From positions 62,001 to 126,000 of the forward strand of contig CANQKH010000002.1 in the NCBI GenBank assembly GCA_947624415.1: 64,000 nt of DNA, read 5' to 3'. Origin of the DNA: an uncultured Clostridia bacterium. Its GTDB lineage: Bacteria; Bacillota; Clostridia; Christensenellales; UBA1242. Each line of letters begins with the position of its first letter. Within the stretch, counting starts at the first letter, position 1. Below the pieces are notes generated by a model. The model saw nothing but the letters and a program-made list of their open reading frames with translations, did no database searches and was not told where the DNA came from. Positions 25,968 to 35,213 of the stretch are shown one piece after another. The translations under genes and the position numbers were made by a program.

Positions 25968-27836
25968 TTAATTTGTAACTAGAAGTATTGTTGTGCCTTT
26001 TTGCAACCTCGTGCCTACCGGCGGAAGTTGACGAATTATATATTCACCATCTCCATCTAACTCAAAACTTAAATCAAGTTTTTTCAATATCGAAATGCAT
26101 TCTGTTATGCTTTTGTCAATTAAATCTGGCATTTCTACATACTCAACCTGAACGCTTTTATCCTGTTTTTCTTCGCCCATATAGTCAAATAATTGAGAAA
26201 ATATCTCTTTCCCATATGGCGCTGCCACAATGCTTCCATAATAGGCTCCAGCACTCGCCTCATCAACCATTATAAACAGCACATATCTTGGGTCATTCGC
26301 AGGATATGTTCCCACAAAACTTGAAATATACTTTCCTCTATCTATCCCTCCTCCCTCTAAATATTTTTGTGCCGTTCCTGTTTTACCTCCAACATTGTAA
26401 CCCTCAACAAATGTATATTTCCCCGTCTTATTTTCTGCAAATTCCAAAAGAGTATTTACAGTTTGTGAAGTTTTTGCACTTATTATTGATGTCTTTTTCT
26501 TTGTTTTTGCGTCAATTAAAAGATGAGGTGAATTGAATGTCCCTCCATTTACAATACTTGCCACAGCACTTACAAGTTGGATTGGAGTTAGTGCAATAGC
26601 GTGCCCAAACCCCATTCTGGCAAGGTCGACATTTTTTACAAGTTTTTTATCCATCAATATGCCACCAGCCTCTCCGCTTACATCAAGACCTGTTTTTTGT
26701 CCAAGCCCAAATTTGTTCATATAGGAATAAAATCTTTCAACACCCAATCTTAATGCTAAATCCATAAAACAACAATTGCATGAATTAGCAAATGCCTCTG
26801 TCAAAGTTTGAGAACCATGTCCTATCGTTCTCCAACATTTTATTTTCACACCATCAATCACCCTAAATCCTGGGCAATAAAACCTATCTTCAAGACTCGT
26901 TACTCCCGCTTCGAGTGCGGCGGCCACCGTCAATATTTTAAAGGTCGATCCTGGCTCATACACATCTGTTGCAACTTTAACCTTTGATTGCTCAAACAGT
27001 GCTTGAAGATTATCTCTTGGAACATTATTTAAATCAAAACTTGGTTTTGACGACATTGATAAAACTTGACCACTCTTGGCATCAAGCAAAATTCCATTAA
27101 CCGCTTTTGCTTTTTGTTCGGTCATTATTTTTTGAAGAGTTTGTTCAAGAATTAGTTGCATCTTGCTTTCTATCGTTAAAGTTATATCCTCGCCGGGAGT
27201 TGCCGGCAAATAATATCTTAACGAACCACCAATTTCCTTGCCCTGAAGATCACTTTGAACATAACTGCAACCATCCTCACCTTTTAACTTATCATTATAA
27301 TATGCCTCTATTCCCGTCTGCCCCTCATTATCAACACTAATAAACCCAAGCACCTGAGTTAATAAATCGCCATAATTATAATATCTGTTTGAATTTTCCG
27401 CCAAATATACACCCGGCATTCTTAAATTGTATATTTTTTCGGCAATTTCTCCTTCAACTTGCATTTTAATGAGAACTTCGCTCGCCTTATTATTTCTAAT
27501 CTTATCGTAAACTTTTTCAAATGAAAGATCCAAAATATTTGCCAGATTCATTGCCGTTTGCGACATTTCTCCAACTTCTCTTGCCCTCACATATATATTA
27601 TACGTTGTGTAACTCTCTGCAAGTGGAGAACCCGTCCTATCATAAATTGTTCCGCGTGGTGCTATTATCGATAAATCCCTTGTCCATTGGTCAGTCGCTC
27701 GCACCTGTAATTGTTTTCCCTTTATAACCTGCAAAATAAATAGCCTTACAACAAGAGAACAAAAAATAAAGGATATAACCAACATTATGGCTATTATCCT
27801 TTTTTTTAATGAAAATAATGTAAAGGACTTTTGCAA
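25968..27836 (-). CDS. Class B penicillin-binding protein, FtsI/SpoVD type, 622 aa
   Basis: Septal peptidoglycan transpeptidase. N-terminal transmembrane helix at about 14-36; dimerisation domain with APRGTIYDRTGSPLA (59-73); transpeptidase motifs S297-x-x-K300 (EPGSTFK), S352-C-N354 and K485-T-G-T488; one PASTA-like domain at about 568-622 (MPDLIDKSITECISIL onward). The PASTA end makes it similar to SpoVD/PBP2x-type proteins. The start is TTG at 27836, supported by GGAGG 6 bases upstream; that site is formed by the last Gly-Gly codons of the previous gene. It stands in the rsmH-ftsL-ftsI order of the division cluster. Whether it is vegetative FtsI or sporulation SpoVD cannot be decided here. 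Confidence 0.92.
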   Translation of the reverse strand: MQKSFTLFSLKKRIIAIMLVISFIFCSLVVRLFILQVIKGKQLQVRATDQWTRDLSIIAPRGTIYDRTGSPLAESYTTYNIYVRAREVGEMSQTAMNLANILDLSFEKVYDKIRNNKASEVLIKMQVEGEIAEKIYNLRMPGVYLAENSNRYYNYGDLLTQVLGFISVDNEGQTGIEAYYNDKLKGEDGCSYVQSDLQGKEIGGSLRYYLPATPGEDITLTIESKMQLILEQTLQKIMTEQKAKAVNGILLDAKSGQVLSMSSKPSFDLNNVPRDNLQALFEQSKVKVATDVYEPGSTFKILTVAAALEAGVTSLEDRFYCPGFRVIDGVKIKCWRTIGHGSQTLTEAFANSCNCCFMDLALRLGVERFYSYMNKFGLGQKTGLDVSGEAGGILMDKKLVKNVDLARMGFGHAIALTPIQLVSAVASIVNGGTFNSPHLLIDAKTKKKTSIISAKTSQTVNTLLEFAENKTGKYTFVEGYNVGGKTGTAQKYLEGGGIDRGKYISSFVGTYPANDPRYVLFIMVDEASAGAYYGSIVAAPYGKEIFSQLFDYMGEEKQDKSVQVEYVEMPDLIDKSITECISILKKLDLSFELDGDGEYIIRQLPPVGTRLQKGTTILLVTN

Positions 27837-27838
27837 GT

Positions 27839-28462
27839 TTAACCTCCAAATAAGCCCCCTATGAAATTACAAAAACGATCAAACCAATTGGATTGTTCAC
27901 CTATATTAGTTGGCGGAACTTCATTTTCGGGAATCGTTTCAAAGAGATTTCGCATATTTTCAGAATTTGTTGCATCAAGCATCATAAGATTCTTTAAATA
28001 ATTGAATAGGTTTATGTTATATTGTGTTGTTACCCCTGCAACTTGACTTGCAACATTGTCTATTTGAGCTACATTAATTATTCCCCAAACTCCAAAAATT
28101 GCAAACAATATTGATATTAAAATACATTTAAATTTATTTGTCTTCTTCTTGGATTTGTTCTCTTCCTTTTCAATAACAAAAACCTTTTTATGCTCTTCCT
28201 CTGTTAATGTTTCTGTTAAATCATAGTTTGGCGTTTCTATTACTGAGGAAACTTTACTTTCTATTTTATTTATTTCCTTTTCTTCCTCCTCACGCATCTC
28301 TTTATGAGGGAATGAAGCGGCAGAAAAAATATTTATTGTTTTTTCCTGTTTCTTCTCTTTTGGTGGCTCTTTTTTTTCTTTTTCTTGAGGCTTTTTCTCT
28401 TCTTGTGCTTTCTCCACCTCTTTTTCTTTCTTTAATTGTTCAAGTAAAGTCTTCTCTCCCAT
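27839..28462 (-). CDS. Single-pass membrane protein at the FtsL position, 207 aa
   Basis: It lies between rsmH and the PBP gene, where ftsL normally is. The first 110 residues are a very charged Lys/Glu/Pro-rich cytoplasmic region (EEKKPQEKEKKEPPKEKKQE), followed by one helix at about 111-131 and an outer part of about 75 residues. FtsL usually has a short inner tail and a leucine-zipper coiled coil outside; here the inner tail is long and the outer part lacks a clear heptad pattern, ending in a hydrophobic Gly-rich FCNFIGGLFGG. Functional FtsL is inferred from position only. Good ribosome site GGGAGGTG. Confidence 0.7.
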   Translation of the reverse strand: MGEKTLLEQLKKEKEVEKAQEEKKPQEKEKKEPPKEKKQEKTINIFSAASFPHKEMREEEEKEINKIESKVSSVIETPNYDLTETLTEEEHKKVFVIEKEENKSKKKTNKFKCILISILFAIFGVWGIINVAQIDNVASQVAGVTTQYNINLFNYLKNLMMLDATNSENMRNLFETIPENEVPPTNIGEQSNWFDRFCNFIGGLFGG

Positions 28463-28492
28463 AATATATTCACCTCCCTTTACCTTTATTCT

Positions 28493-29422
28493 TTAAATTC
28501 TTTCTATAATTCTCAACTTAGCACTACTGCTTCTTGAATTCTCGTTAAGTTCTTTTTCTCCTGCAACAATTGGCTTTTTATTTACAAGTTTAACTTGTGC
28601 CTTATGACCACAAATGCAAACGGGAGTTCTTGGCGGACAAATGCAGTCGGTGGCTAATTCCTTAAATGTGTTTTTTATTATTCTATCTTCAAGGCTATGA
28701 AATGTTATTACAGCACCGCGTCCACCCTTTTTTAACATAAGCGACAATTCCTCTACAACTTTATCAAGACCAGAAAGTTCTCCGTTTACCTCTATCCTTA
28801 TCGCCTGAAAAGTTTTTTTGGAGACACCGCCTTTCCCATAAATTACCTTTTTGGGAAATGCTGCTTCTATTAAATCTCTTAACTCAAAAGTTGTTTCAAT
28901 AGGTTTTATTTTTCTTCTTTCAACAATGTTTTCTACAATTTTTTTCGCATTGCTTTCTTCACCATATTTATATAGCACATTTATTAGTTTTTCTTTTGAA
29001 TAATTATTTACAACCTGAAAGGCATCAAGGCTTGAAGTTTTATCCATTCGCATATCCAATCTTCCATCATGTAGGAAACTAAACCCTCTCTCTCCGTTAT
29101 CTATTTGATAAGAACTTACTCCAAGGTCGATGAGATATCCATCAATCTCATTTATCCCCATCTCTTGTAATTTTGCGGGTGCGTCTTTAAAATTTGAATG
29201 AATTAATGTTAAATTTGAAAAATCTTTAAACTTTTCTCTGCAAACATTTATCGCCTCTTCATCTCTGTCAAAACCTATGAGTTTTCCACCCTCTAAATAA
29301 GACAAAATGTGGCGGGAATGTCCTCCGCCACCTATTGTGCAATCTACATAAATACCCTTTTTGTTTATTGAAAGTCCATCTATGACTTCATTCAATAATA
29401 CGGGTGTATGTTTAAATTCCAT
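28493..29422 (-). CDS. rsmH: 16S rRNA m4C1402 methyltransferase RsmH, 309 aa
   Basis: N4-methylates C1402 of 16S rRNA with SAM. N-terminal HTPVLLNEVIDGL (5-17), SAM site DCTIGGGGHSRHIL (27-40), DGYLIDLGVSSYQID, LDMRMD and the C-terminal ITFHSLEDRIIK with RSSSAKLRIIERI are hallmark segments. Length is normal. The usual neighbour mraZ is not upstream; instead the 844-aa membrane protein gene ends 9 bases before it. Ribosome site is GAGG. Confidence 0.97.
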   Translation of the reverse strand: MEFKHTPVLLNEVIDGLSINKKGIYVDCTIGGGGHSRHILSYLEGGKLIGFDRDEEAINVCREKFKDFSNLTLIHSNFKDAPAKLQEMGINEIDGYLIDLGVSSYQIDNGERGFSFLHDGRLDMRMDKTSSLDAFQVVNNYSKEKLINVLYKYGEESNAKKIVENIVERRKIKPIETTFELRDLIEAAFPKKVIYGKGGVSKKTFQAIRIEVNGELSGLDKVVEELSLMLKKGGRGAVITFHSLEDRIIKNTFKELATDCICPPRTPVCICGHKAQVKLVNKKPIVAGEKELNENSRSSSAKLRIIERI

Positions 29423-29431
29423 TATGCCTCA

Positions 29432-31966
29432 TTAACCTAATGTTGTCTCTACTTGAGTAATTAATTCGAACAAGGTTGAATAGTTAATTTTATGATAATT
29501 CTCTTCATCAAAGTTTGCCACACCTAATCTTTCCATTAAATCAGGTTGAGCTTGAATTGCTGCAAGTTCTGTTGCATAATCAGTTTTAATCTTTTCAACA
29601 AAGTTTTTAAATGTGTCTTTGAATATACCTTGCTCTTCTTTTTCGCTCAATTCAACTCTGTATGCATTTTGCTTCATTGTTTCGAGAGCATTTGCAACAG
29701 TTGTTTTATCCATATCTTTTATAGTTGAACCTTCGCTTGATAGTTTATTTATAGCAAGGAAACTCTTTATAACTTCAACTATTTCATCTGTTTGGCCATC
29801 TTCGCCTGCAAATGTAACATCTTCAGTTGAAATTGTTTGAGATGTTCCTAAAACATCACCTATTTGAGTTCCAAGATTTTCAAACAATGTTTGCCTTAAT
29901 GGACTTGTTGAAACTGCATTTAAAATTGGAGCAACAATTTTTTCAACATCAGTTTCCTTCATGTTATCTAATACTACATCTAGGCTTCCATCAAGAACAA
30001 GTTGTAAGCAAGTGTCTTCTTGGCCTTCAAATTTAAGTGTTCCTGTTTCTTTTAACAGGCTTGATATAAGTTTTAAATCACTATCCCACATATCATAATT
30101 TGTAAGCAATGATAAGTCTAACTGTCCGCTTGGAACTTTTCCTATAAGTTCGTCAAACACCATATCCTTTGTTAACTCTATTTGATAAAGTGGTAATAAA
30201 ATTTCATTTAAAAGATTGCTTTTGCCTTCTTGTGAAATTATATTTGAAAGTTTTACTAAAAGGTTTCCATCTTGTGATATAAGGTCATAAATTCCCTCAT
30301 CTCTAATCGCTACGAGTGGTTCACTTAAAAATTCAAGAAGCCCTTTGTAGTCTGCAATTGTAACGCTTTCACCTTTTCCATTCTTTACTGCTTGTTCAGG
30401 TAAAACTACTTTGTATTTTTCAAGATATGAGTTAAACACCGATTTACCTTCTTGGTTTTGTAATAATTTAACGCCTGTAACTGTGTCAAGCAAATCACCC
30501 AAAGAACTTGCTATTGTTTTAATATTGTAATTTGCTTCTTTATCTAGCAATATTGTAGGATCTTGCAATGTTTGGAAGACATCAATTTCTTTCTCTAATG
30601 CACCAAAGTCTTTTACTATTGTAACTACTGCGTTAGATAAATTTTGCCAATCAGTCTCTGCATAGTTATCTGTTGAAGAGCCAATGTCGTCAACATCTTC
30701 AATAACTTTGCTTATAACCATTTGTGCAATAGGCTTAATTCCTGCCCTAACAAGATTCATATTTAAAACATTTTCAACCGCATCTTCAAAAGGTTCAAAA
30801 TTGTTTACACTTGTCAAAGTTACTGCAATAGATTTAACATCTTTCTTCTCAAGATTAAGAACTTCATTTATTGTTCCGTTTGCACCTAATTCTTTAACTG
30901 TCTTCACTGCTGAAATTATATCATTTTTGAAATAATCTCCAACATCATTGTTTTGCTTATACGCATTCAAATGTGCACCAATAGCATCATAAACATCATT
31001 ATATTCTTCTGGGAAGAAAGAATATTGTGAATAATTGATTATAACATCTGCAAGTGTTGGCGAAAGAACTTTTTTAAATAACGCAGAATCTGTCATTTTC
31101 TCAACAGGTGTAATTAAATCATCATATTTGATTTTTTCATAATCTACTTCTTTAACACCCTGTTGACTTAATTGATATCCAAAGTCAACAACATCATAAA
31201 TGTTTTCAACATCACGTCTTATATACACCTTCTCGTCGTCAACCTTTATTGCACTTAAATAATCAAATAGTGCATTATCAAGTCCAAACATACTGCAACA
31301 TTTAGTATAGAAATTATTTTCAAGACCTTTAACTATTGGTTCTCCTGCCGAAAATTTATCTTTCAAGAGATTTGGTCTTTCTGTGGTTGTTGTCGCATTA
31401 ACAGTTTGAATTGAATAATCTGTTGTTTTATATAATTTCGAGCCAAGTCCTATAAGTCCTGCTAAAGGCATGAATGCAAATACTGCAACTATGAAAGTCT
31501 TTACAAGACCTACAACTCCTCCTAAAAGTTTTCTCTTTTTCTGTCCCTCGTGATATTTTAGGAATATGCAAGCAAAAATCTTATATATAATATAGATTAA
31601 GCATTCAAACAAAATTGTAATTACTAAGAATACCACTGCTGAGAAAATTGCTTTTGGCAATCCCCCAAAAAAGACTTCTAAGTTAGGGTTTCCATCAACT
31701 AAATTCGCTATTGTTTCATTTTCGTAAAGCATTTTTAAAATAATATCGTTGATTGGAGTCTTTGACCCATTGTAGACAATCCCAATATTCAACAATTTTG
31801 CTGTAATTGGGCCTGCTATAAATAGAGCAAGTAACACGCCAGCAACTGAAAGGATAAGATTGAAAGAAGATCTTTTAAGTCCTCTCCAAAATCCAACTAG
31901 GAACCCGCTTAACAATATGACGATGAAAAGCAATGTTACCAACCATCCTATTAAACTTGACGACAT
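29432..31966 (-). CDS. CvpA-like membrane domain with large C-terminal extension, 844 aa
   Basis: The N-terminal 175 residues have four hydrophobic helices (about 5-25, 33-55, 105-130, 150-172) and a GFLVGFWRGLKRSSFN motif typical of CvpA/colicin V production-type proteins. The remaining about 670 residues are soluble, acidic and helical, with repeated short units such as LLDTVTGVKLLQNQ and LNLEKKDVKSIAVTL, and are not recognisable to me. CvpA proteins are normally about 160-200 residues, so this is an unusually extended member. It is first in the operon with rsmH, the FtsL-position protein and the PBP, which suggests a role in division or envelope assembly (inference). ATG 31966 has GGAG upstream. 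Confidence 0.75.
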   Translation of the reverse strand: MSSSLIGWLVTLLFIVILLSGFLVGFWRGLKRSSFNLILSVAGVLLALFIAGPITAKLLNIGIVYNGSKTPINDIILKMLYENETIANLVDGNPNLEVFFGGLPKAIFSAVVFLVITILFECLIYIIYKIFACIFLKYHEGQKKRKLLGGVVGLVKTFIVAVFAFMPLAGLIGLGSKLYKTTDYSIQTVNATTTTERPNLLKDKFSAGEPIVKGLENNFYTKCCSMFGLDNALFDYLSAIKVDDEKVYIRRDVENIYDVVDFGYQLSQQGVKEVDYEKIKYDDLITPVEKMTDSALFKKVLSPTLADVIINYSQYSFFPEEYNDVYDAIGAHLNAYKQNNDVGDYFKNDIISAVKTVKELGANGTINEVLNLEKKDVKSIAVTLTSVNNFEPFEDAVENVLNMNLVRAGIKPIAQMVISKVIEDVDDIGSSTDNYAETDWQNLSNAVVTIVKDFGALEKEIDVFQTLQDPTILLDKEANYNIKTIASSLGDLLDTVTGVKLLQNQEGKSVFNSYLEKYKVVLPEQAVKNGKGESVTIADYKGLLEFLSEPLVAIRDEGIYDLISQDGNLLVKLSNIISQEGKSNLLNEILLPLYQIELTKDMVFDELIGKVPSGQLDLSLLTNYDMWDSDLKLISSLLKETGTLKFEGQEDTCLQLVLDGSLDVVLDNMKETDVEKIVAPILNAVSTSPLRQTLFENLGTQIGDVLGTSQTISTEDVTFAGEDGQTDEIVEVIKSFLAINKLSSEGSTIKDMDKTTVANALETMKQNAYRVELSEKEEQGIFKDTFKNFVEKIKTDYATELAAIQAQPDLMERLGVANFDEENYHKINYSTLFELITQVETTLG

Positions 31967-32000
31967 AATATTTCTCCTTTTAAATTTATATTACAATTTT

Positions 32001-32029
32001 ATTTTAGCATATATTAGGACAACAATCAA
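32001..32029 (-). promoter_or_regulatory. Promoter of the envelope/division operon
   Basis: Minus strand TTGATT (32024-32029), a 17-base spacer, TAAAAT (32001-32006), with a TATGC extended -10. No other strong promoter is seen before 25911, so it may drive all six genes to 24466. Confidence 0.7.
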
Positions 32030-32183
32030 CAATTTTTAATAAAATTTCTAAAATATTTTTTATCAATTTTTCCTCTTTTTAAACAAAAAAAATTTTTAAT
32101 CTTATTCATCCGATAAGAAAAAAGTCAATGTTATTTTTATATAACAAAGGTCCTTTTTCGGCAAAAATTTTTGTCAAAAATTA

Positions 32184-32212
32184 TTGACTTTTAATTTTAA
32201 AAGGATTACTAT
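32184..32212 (+). promoter_or_regulatory. Promoter of nrdDG
   Basis: TTGACT (32184-32189), a 17-base spacer, TACTAT (32207-32212) within an AT alternation. The rest of the 325-base gap 31967-32291 holds the operon promoter on the other strand, the NrdR-like sites, and AT-rich DNA in which I see nothing else. Confidence 0.55.
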
Positions 32213-32225
32213 ATATAACGTTCAC

Positions 32226-32271
32226 AACACAAAATGTGCTAACACTTTTATGCAAAAACACTATATGTTGT
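32226..32271 (+). promoter_or_regulatory. Pair of NrdR-box-like sites upstream of nrdD
   Basis: AACACAAAATGTG (32226-32238, symmetric CACA-AAA-TGTG) and ACACTATATGTTGT (32258-32271). The second is close to the known NrdR box (ACAC-AT-rich-GTGT type). Their centres are about 31-32 bp apart, three helical turns, as in known NrdR pairs. They lie downstream of the predicted promoter, where a repressor could block transcription when ATP/dATP is high. No nrdR gene is in the window. Confidence 0.55.
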
Positions 32272-32291
32272 AATTTAAAAAGGAGATATTT

Positions 32292-34622
32292 ATGGTTAAA
32301 AACATTATGAAAAGAGATGGCAGACAAGCCGAATTCAACCTTGACAAGATTGAAAATGCCATTTCTAAGGCTATGAACGCTGTGGGTGATAAAGAATTTA
32401 AACTCTCTCACAAACTCGCACTTGCCGTTGAAGAAGAAATTGATAAGGCTTTCCCACAAGATAAGGTGCCTTCCGTTGAAGAAATTCAAGACATCGTTGA
32501 AAAGGTTCTTATGAAAAAAGGTCATAGTGATGTTGCAAAAGCCTATATCCTTTATAGAAATAAAAGAAACCAAGTAAGAGAACTAAACACTTCCTTAATG
32601 AGAACTTTTGACAAAATTAATAACAGTGATGCAAAAGATTCTGATTTAAAAAGGGAAAATGCAAACATTGATGGCGACACACCAATGGGTATAATGCTAA
32701 AATTTGGCTCAGAAAGTGCTAAAAATTATTTCACAAAGGCTATTGTAGACCCTGCACAATCAAAGGCGCACGTTGAAGGCGACATACATATTCACGATTT
32801 CGATTTCTACACCCTCACCGAGACTTGTTGTCAAATTGACGTTCTAAAACTTTTTAAAGGTGGTTTCCATACTGGTCATGGCTATGTCCGCGAACCAAAC
32901 GATATACGAACATATGCCGCTCTTGTTTGCATAGCAATTCAATCCAACCAAAATGACCAACATGGCGGACAAAGTGTTCCAAACTTTGACTACGGATGTG
33001 CTCCTGGAGTTATGAAAACTTACAAGAAAATTTACCGCACAAACTTTGCTAAAGCCTATGTTTTAAAAGAGGCAGGCCCTCTAAATGAAGATGAAGTTAT
33101 AAATAAAATCAAAAATATTGAAACAGAACAATCACTCTTCCCTACCCTTGCTCAAAATGAAAAATATGACAAGGCTGAAAAAGAAGCATTTAAAGACGTA
33201 GATGAAAAAATGTTTGAAAAAATTAAAACTTATGCAACAAACAAATCTTTTCAAGAAACTGATGAGGCAACTCACCAAGCAATGGAAGCACTTATTCACA
33301 ATCTTAACACTATGCATTCGCGTGCAGGTGCTCAAGTCCCATTCTCTTCTTTAAACTTTGGAACTGACACATCGCCAGAAGGACGAATGGTTATGAAAAA
33401 CTTTTTGAAGGCAACCGAAGAAGGCCTTGGTAATGGCGAAACTCCAATTTTCCCTATTTCAATATTTAAGGTTAAAGAAGGAGTAAACTACAATCCTGGC
33501 GACCCTAACTATGACATATTTAAACTCGCCATTGAATGCTCTGCAAAAAGAATGTTCCCAAATTTCTCATTTATTGACGCACCATACAATATTCAATATT
33601 ATAAAGAAGGTCATCCTGAAACAGAAGTTGCTTATATGGGCTGCAGAACTAGAGTTATGGGAAATGTTTATGATCCTTCTAGGGAAATTACTTACGGTCG
33701 AGGAAATCTGTCCTTCACCTCAATCAACCTTCCTCGTATAGCAATAGAGGCAAAGGGCGACCTCAAAGCATTCTATGCTCGTCTTGATGAAATGATGGAA
33801 CTTGTAACACAACAACTTCTTGATAGATTTAAAATTCAACAATCTAAACATGTTTACAACTATCCATTCCTTATGGGACAGGGAATTTGGATGGACTCTG
33901 ATAAACTTGGCCCAACTGACTGCATAAGCGAAGTTTTGAAACATGGAACTTTAACTTATGGTTTTATCGGCCTTGCAGAAGCACTTGTCGCTTTGACTGG
34001 AAAACATCATGGCGAAAGTGAAAAATCTTGGCAAATAGGATATGACATTATTAAACATATGAGAGAATTTGCCGATAAAAAGGCTAATGAATACAAACTT
34101 AACTTCTCTCTAATTGCTACTCCTGCCGAAGGATTAAGCGGTAGATTTGTTCGCATTGACAAAGAAAAATATGGAATTATCGACAAAGTTACTGACCGTG
34201 ATTATTACACAAACTCATTCCATATCCCTGTTTATTTCCCTATTAGTGCTGAAAAGAAAATTGACCTTGAAGCACCTTTCCACGCATTATGTAATGGCGG
34301 ACACATTTCTTACATAGAACTAGACGGAGACACAACAAACAACCTTGATGCCTTTGAAAGCATTATTAGACATATGAAAGAAAAGGGAATCGGCTATGGT
34401 GCAATCAATCACCCAATTGACCGCGACCCTGTTTGTGGCTACAATGGAATTATTGGTGATGTTTGTCCTCATTGTGGTCGAAGCGAACATGATGGAAATG
34501 GCAACTTTGAAAGAATTAGAAGAATAACCGGCTATCTTGTGGGAACTCTTGACAGATTTAACAATGGCAAACGAGCCGAAGAACACGACAGAGTAAAACA
34601 TGGTTTAAATAATGAAAATTAA
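32292..34622 (+). CDS. nrdD: Anaerobic (class III) ribonucleoside-triphosphate reductase, 776 aa
   Basis: Makes dNTPs from NTPs in the absence of oxygen with a glycyl radical. N-terminal ATP-cone (KRDGRQAEFNLDKIENAI, residues about 7-24, running to about 95) for allosteric control. The catalytic domain includes HIHDFDFY and QVPFSSLNFGTD. Near the C-terminus there is a zinc-type segment with C715, C725 and C728 (DPVCGYNG...CPHCGR), and then the radical loop RRITGYLVGTLDRFN with the candidate radical glycine G747. Strong AAAGGAG site. It is followed at once by its activase nrdG; no aerobic reductase is seen nearby. Confidence 0.96.
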   Translation: MVKNIMKRDGRQAEFNLDKIENAISKAMNAVGDKEFKLSHKLALAVEEEIDKAFPQDKVPSVEEIQDIVEKVLMKKGHSDVAKAYILYRNKRNQVRELNTSLMRTFDKINNSDAKDSDLKRENANIDGDTPMGIMLKFGSESAKNYFTKAIVDPAQSKAHVEGDIHIHDFDFYTLTETCCQIDVLKLFKGGFHTGHGYVREPNDIRTYAALVCIAIQSNQNDQHGGQSVPNFDYGCAPGVMKTYKKIYRTNFAKAYVLKEAGPLNEDEVINKIKNIETEQSLFPTLAQNEKYDKAEKEAFKDVDEKMFEKIKTYATNKSFQETDEATHQAMEALIHNLNTMHSRAGAQVPFSSLNFGTDTSPEGRMVMKNFLKATEEGLGNGETPIFPISIFKVKEGVNYNPGDPNYDIFKLAIECSAKRMFPNFSFIDAPYNIQYYKEGHPETEVAYMGCRTRVMGNVYDPSREITYGRGNLSFTSINLPRIAIEAKGDLKAFYARLDEMMELVTQQLLDRFKIQQSKHVYNYPFLMGQGIWMDSDKLGPTDCISEVLKHGTLTYGFIGLAEALVALTGKHHGESEKSWQIGYDIIKHMREFADKKANEYKLNFSLIATPAEGLSGRFVRIDKEKYGIIDKVTDRDYYTNSFHIPVYFPISAEKKIDLEAPFHALCNGGHISYIELDGDTTNNLDAFESIIRHMKEKGIGYGAINHPIDRDPVCGYNGIIGDVCPHCGRSEHDGNGNFERIRRITGYLVGTLDRFNNGKRAEEHDRVKHGLNNEN

Positions 34623-34627
34623 TTACT

Positions 34628-34650
34628 GGGGGTTATCCCCCTTTAATTTT
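34628..34650 (+). other. Short hairpin between nrdD and nrdG
   Basis: GGGGG-TTAT-CCCCC followed by a weak T-rich TTTAATTTT. It may partly terminate transcription or protect the nrdD mRNA end, lowering nrdG relative to nrdD. Confidence 0.45.
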
Positions 34651-34670
34651 CAAATATAAAAGGACATATT

Positions 34671-35183
34671 ATGAAAAAATTAAGAATAGCCGGCATAGTA
34701 AATGATTCAATAGTTGACGGCCCCGGTCTTAGATATACAATTTTCACCCAGGGCTGTCCCCATCACTGCGAGGGTTGTCATAATCCACAAACCCATTCTT
34801 TTAAGGGTGGCAAAAAAGTTAGGCAAAAGAAAATTTGTGATGAAATACAAAGTAATCCCCTTCTCTATGGAGTAACTTTTTCTGGAGGCGACCCTATGTC
34901 GCAAGCAAAACAACTCTTGCCCATTGCTAAATTTGTAAAGGAAAAAGGACTTGAACTTGCCTGTTACACAGGATATGTATTTGAACAACTTATAGGAGAA
35001 AGTGTTCCTTTTGCAAAAGAACTTTTAAATTATATTGATGTCTTAATTGATGGTAAATTTGTTATCAGTCAAAAAAGTCTCGACCTTAAATTTAAAGGTT
35101 CAAAAAATCAAAGAACAATTGACGTCCAATCATCATTAAAAGAAGGCAAGACAATCCTTTCAACAAATGAAAAGTGGACTTAA
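34671..35183 (+). CDS. nrdG: Anaerobic ribonucleotide reductase activating protein, 170 aa
   Basis: Radical SAM activase that places the glycyl radical on NrdD. The CX3CX2C motif is at C29, C33, C36 (FTQGCPHHCEGCHNPQTH), preceded by the typical VDGPGLRYTIF and followed by VTFSGGDPM as SAM-binding GGxP strand. Length is normal for the family. AAAGGA lies ahead of ATG 34671. It is co-transcribed with nrdD. Confidence 0.96.
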   Translation: MKKLRIAGIVNDSIVDGPGLRYTIFTQGCPHHCEGCHNPQTHSFKGGKKVRQKKICDEIQSNPLLYGVTFSGGDPMSQAKQLLPIAKFVKEKGLELACYTGYVFEQLIGESVPFAKELLNYIDVLIDGKFVISQKSLDLKFKGSKNQRTIDVQSSLKEGKTILSTNEKWT

Positions 35184-35213
35184 AAAATTCCGTGAATAAA
35201 TCACGGATTTTTT
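35182..35213. terminator. Bidirectional terminator after nrdG
   Basis: A-run, TCCGTGA, an ATAAA loop, TCACGGA and T-run. It sits between convergent stops at 35183 and 35212. Confidence 0.85.
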
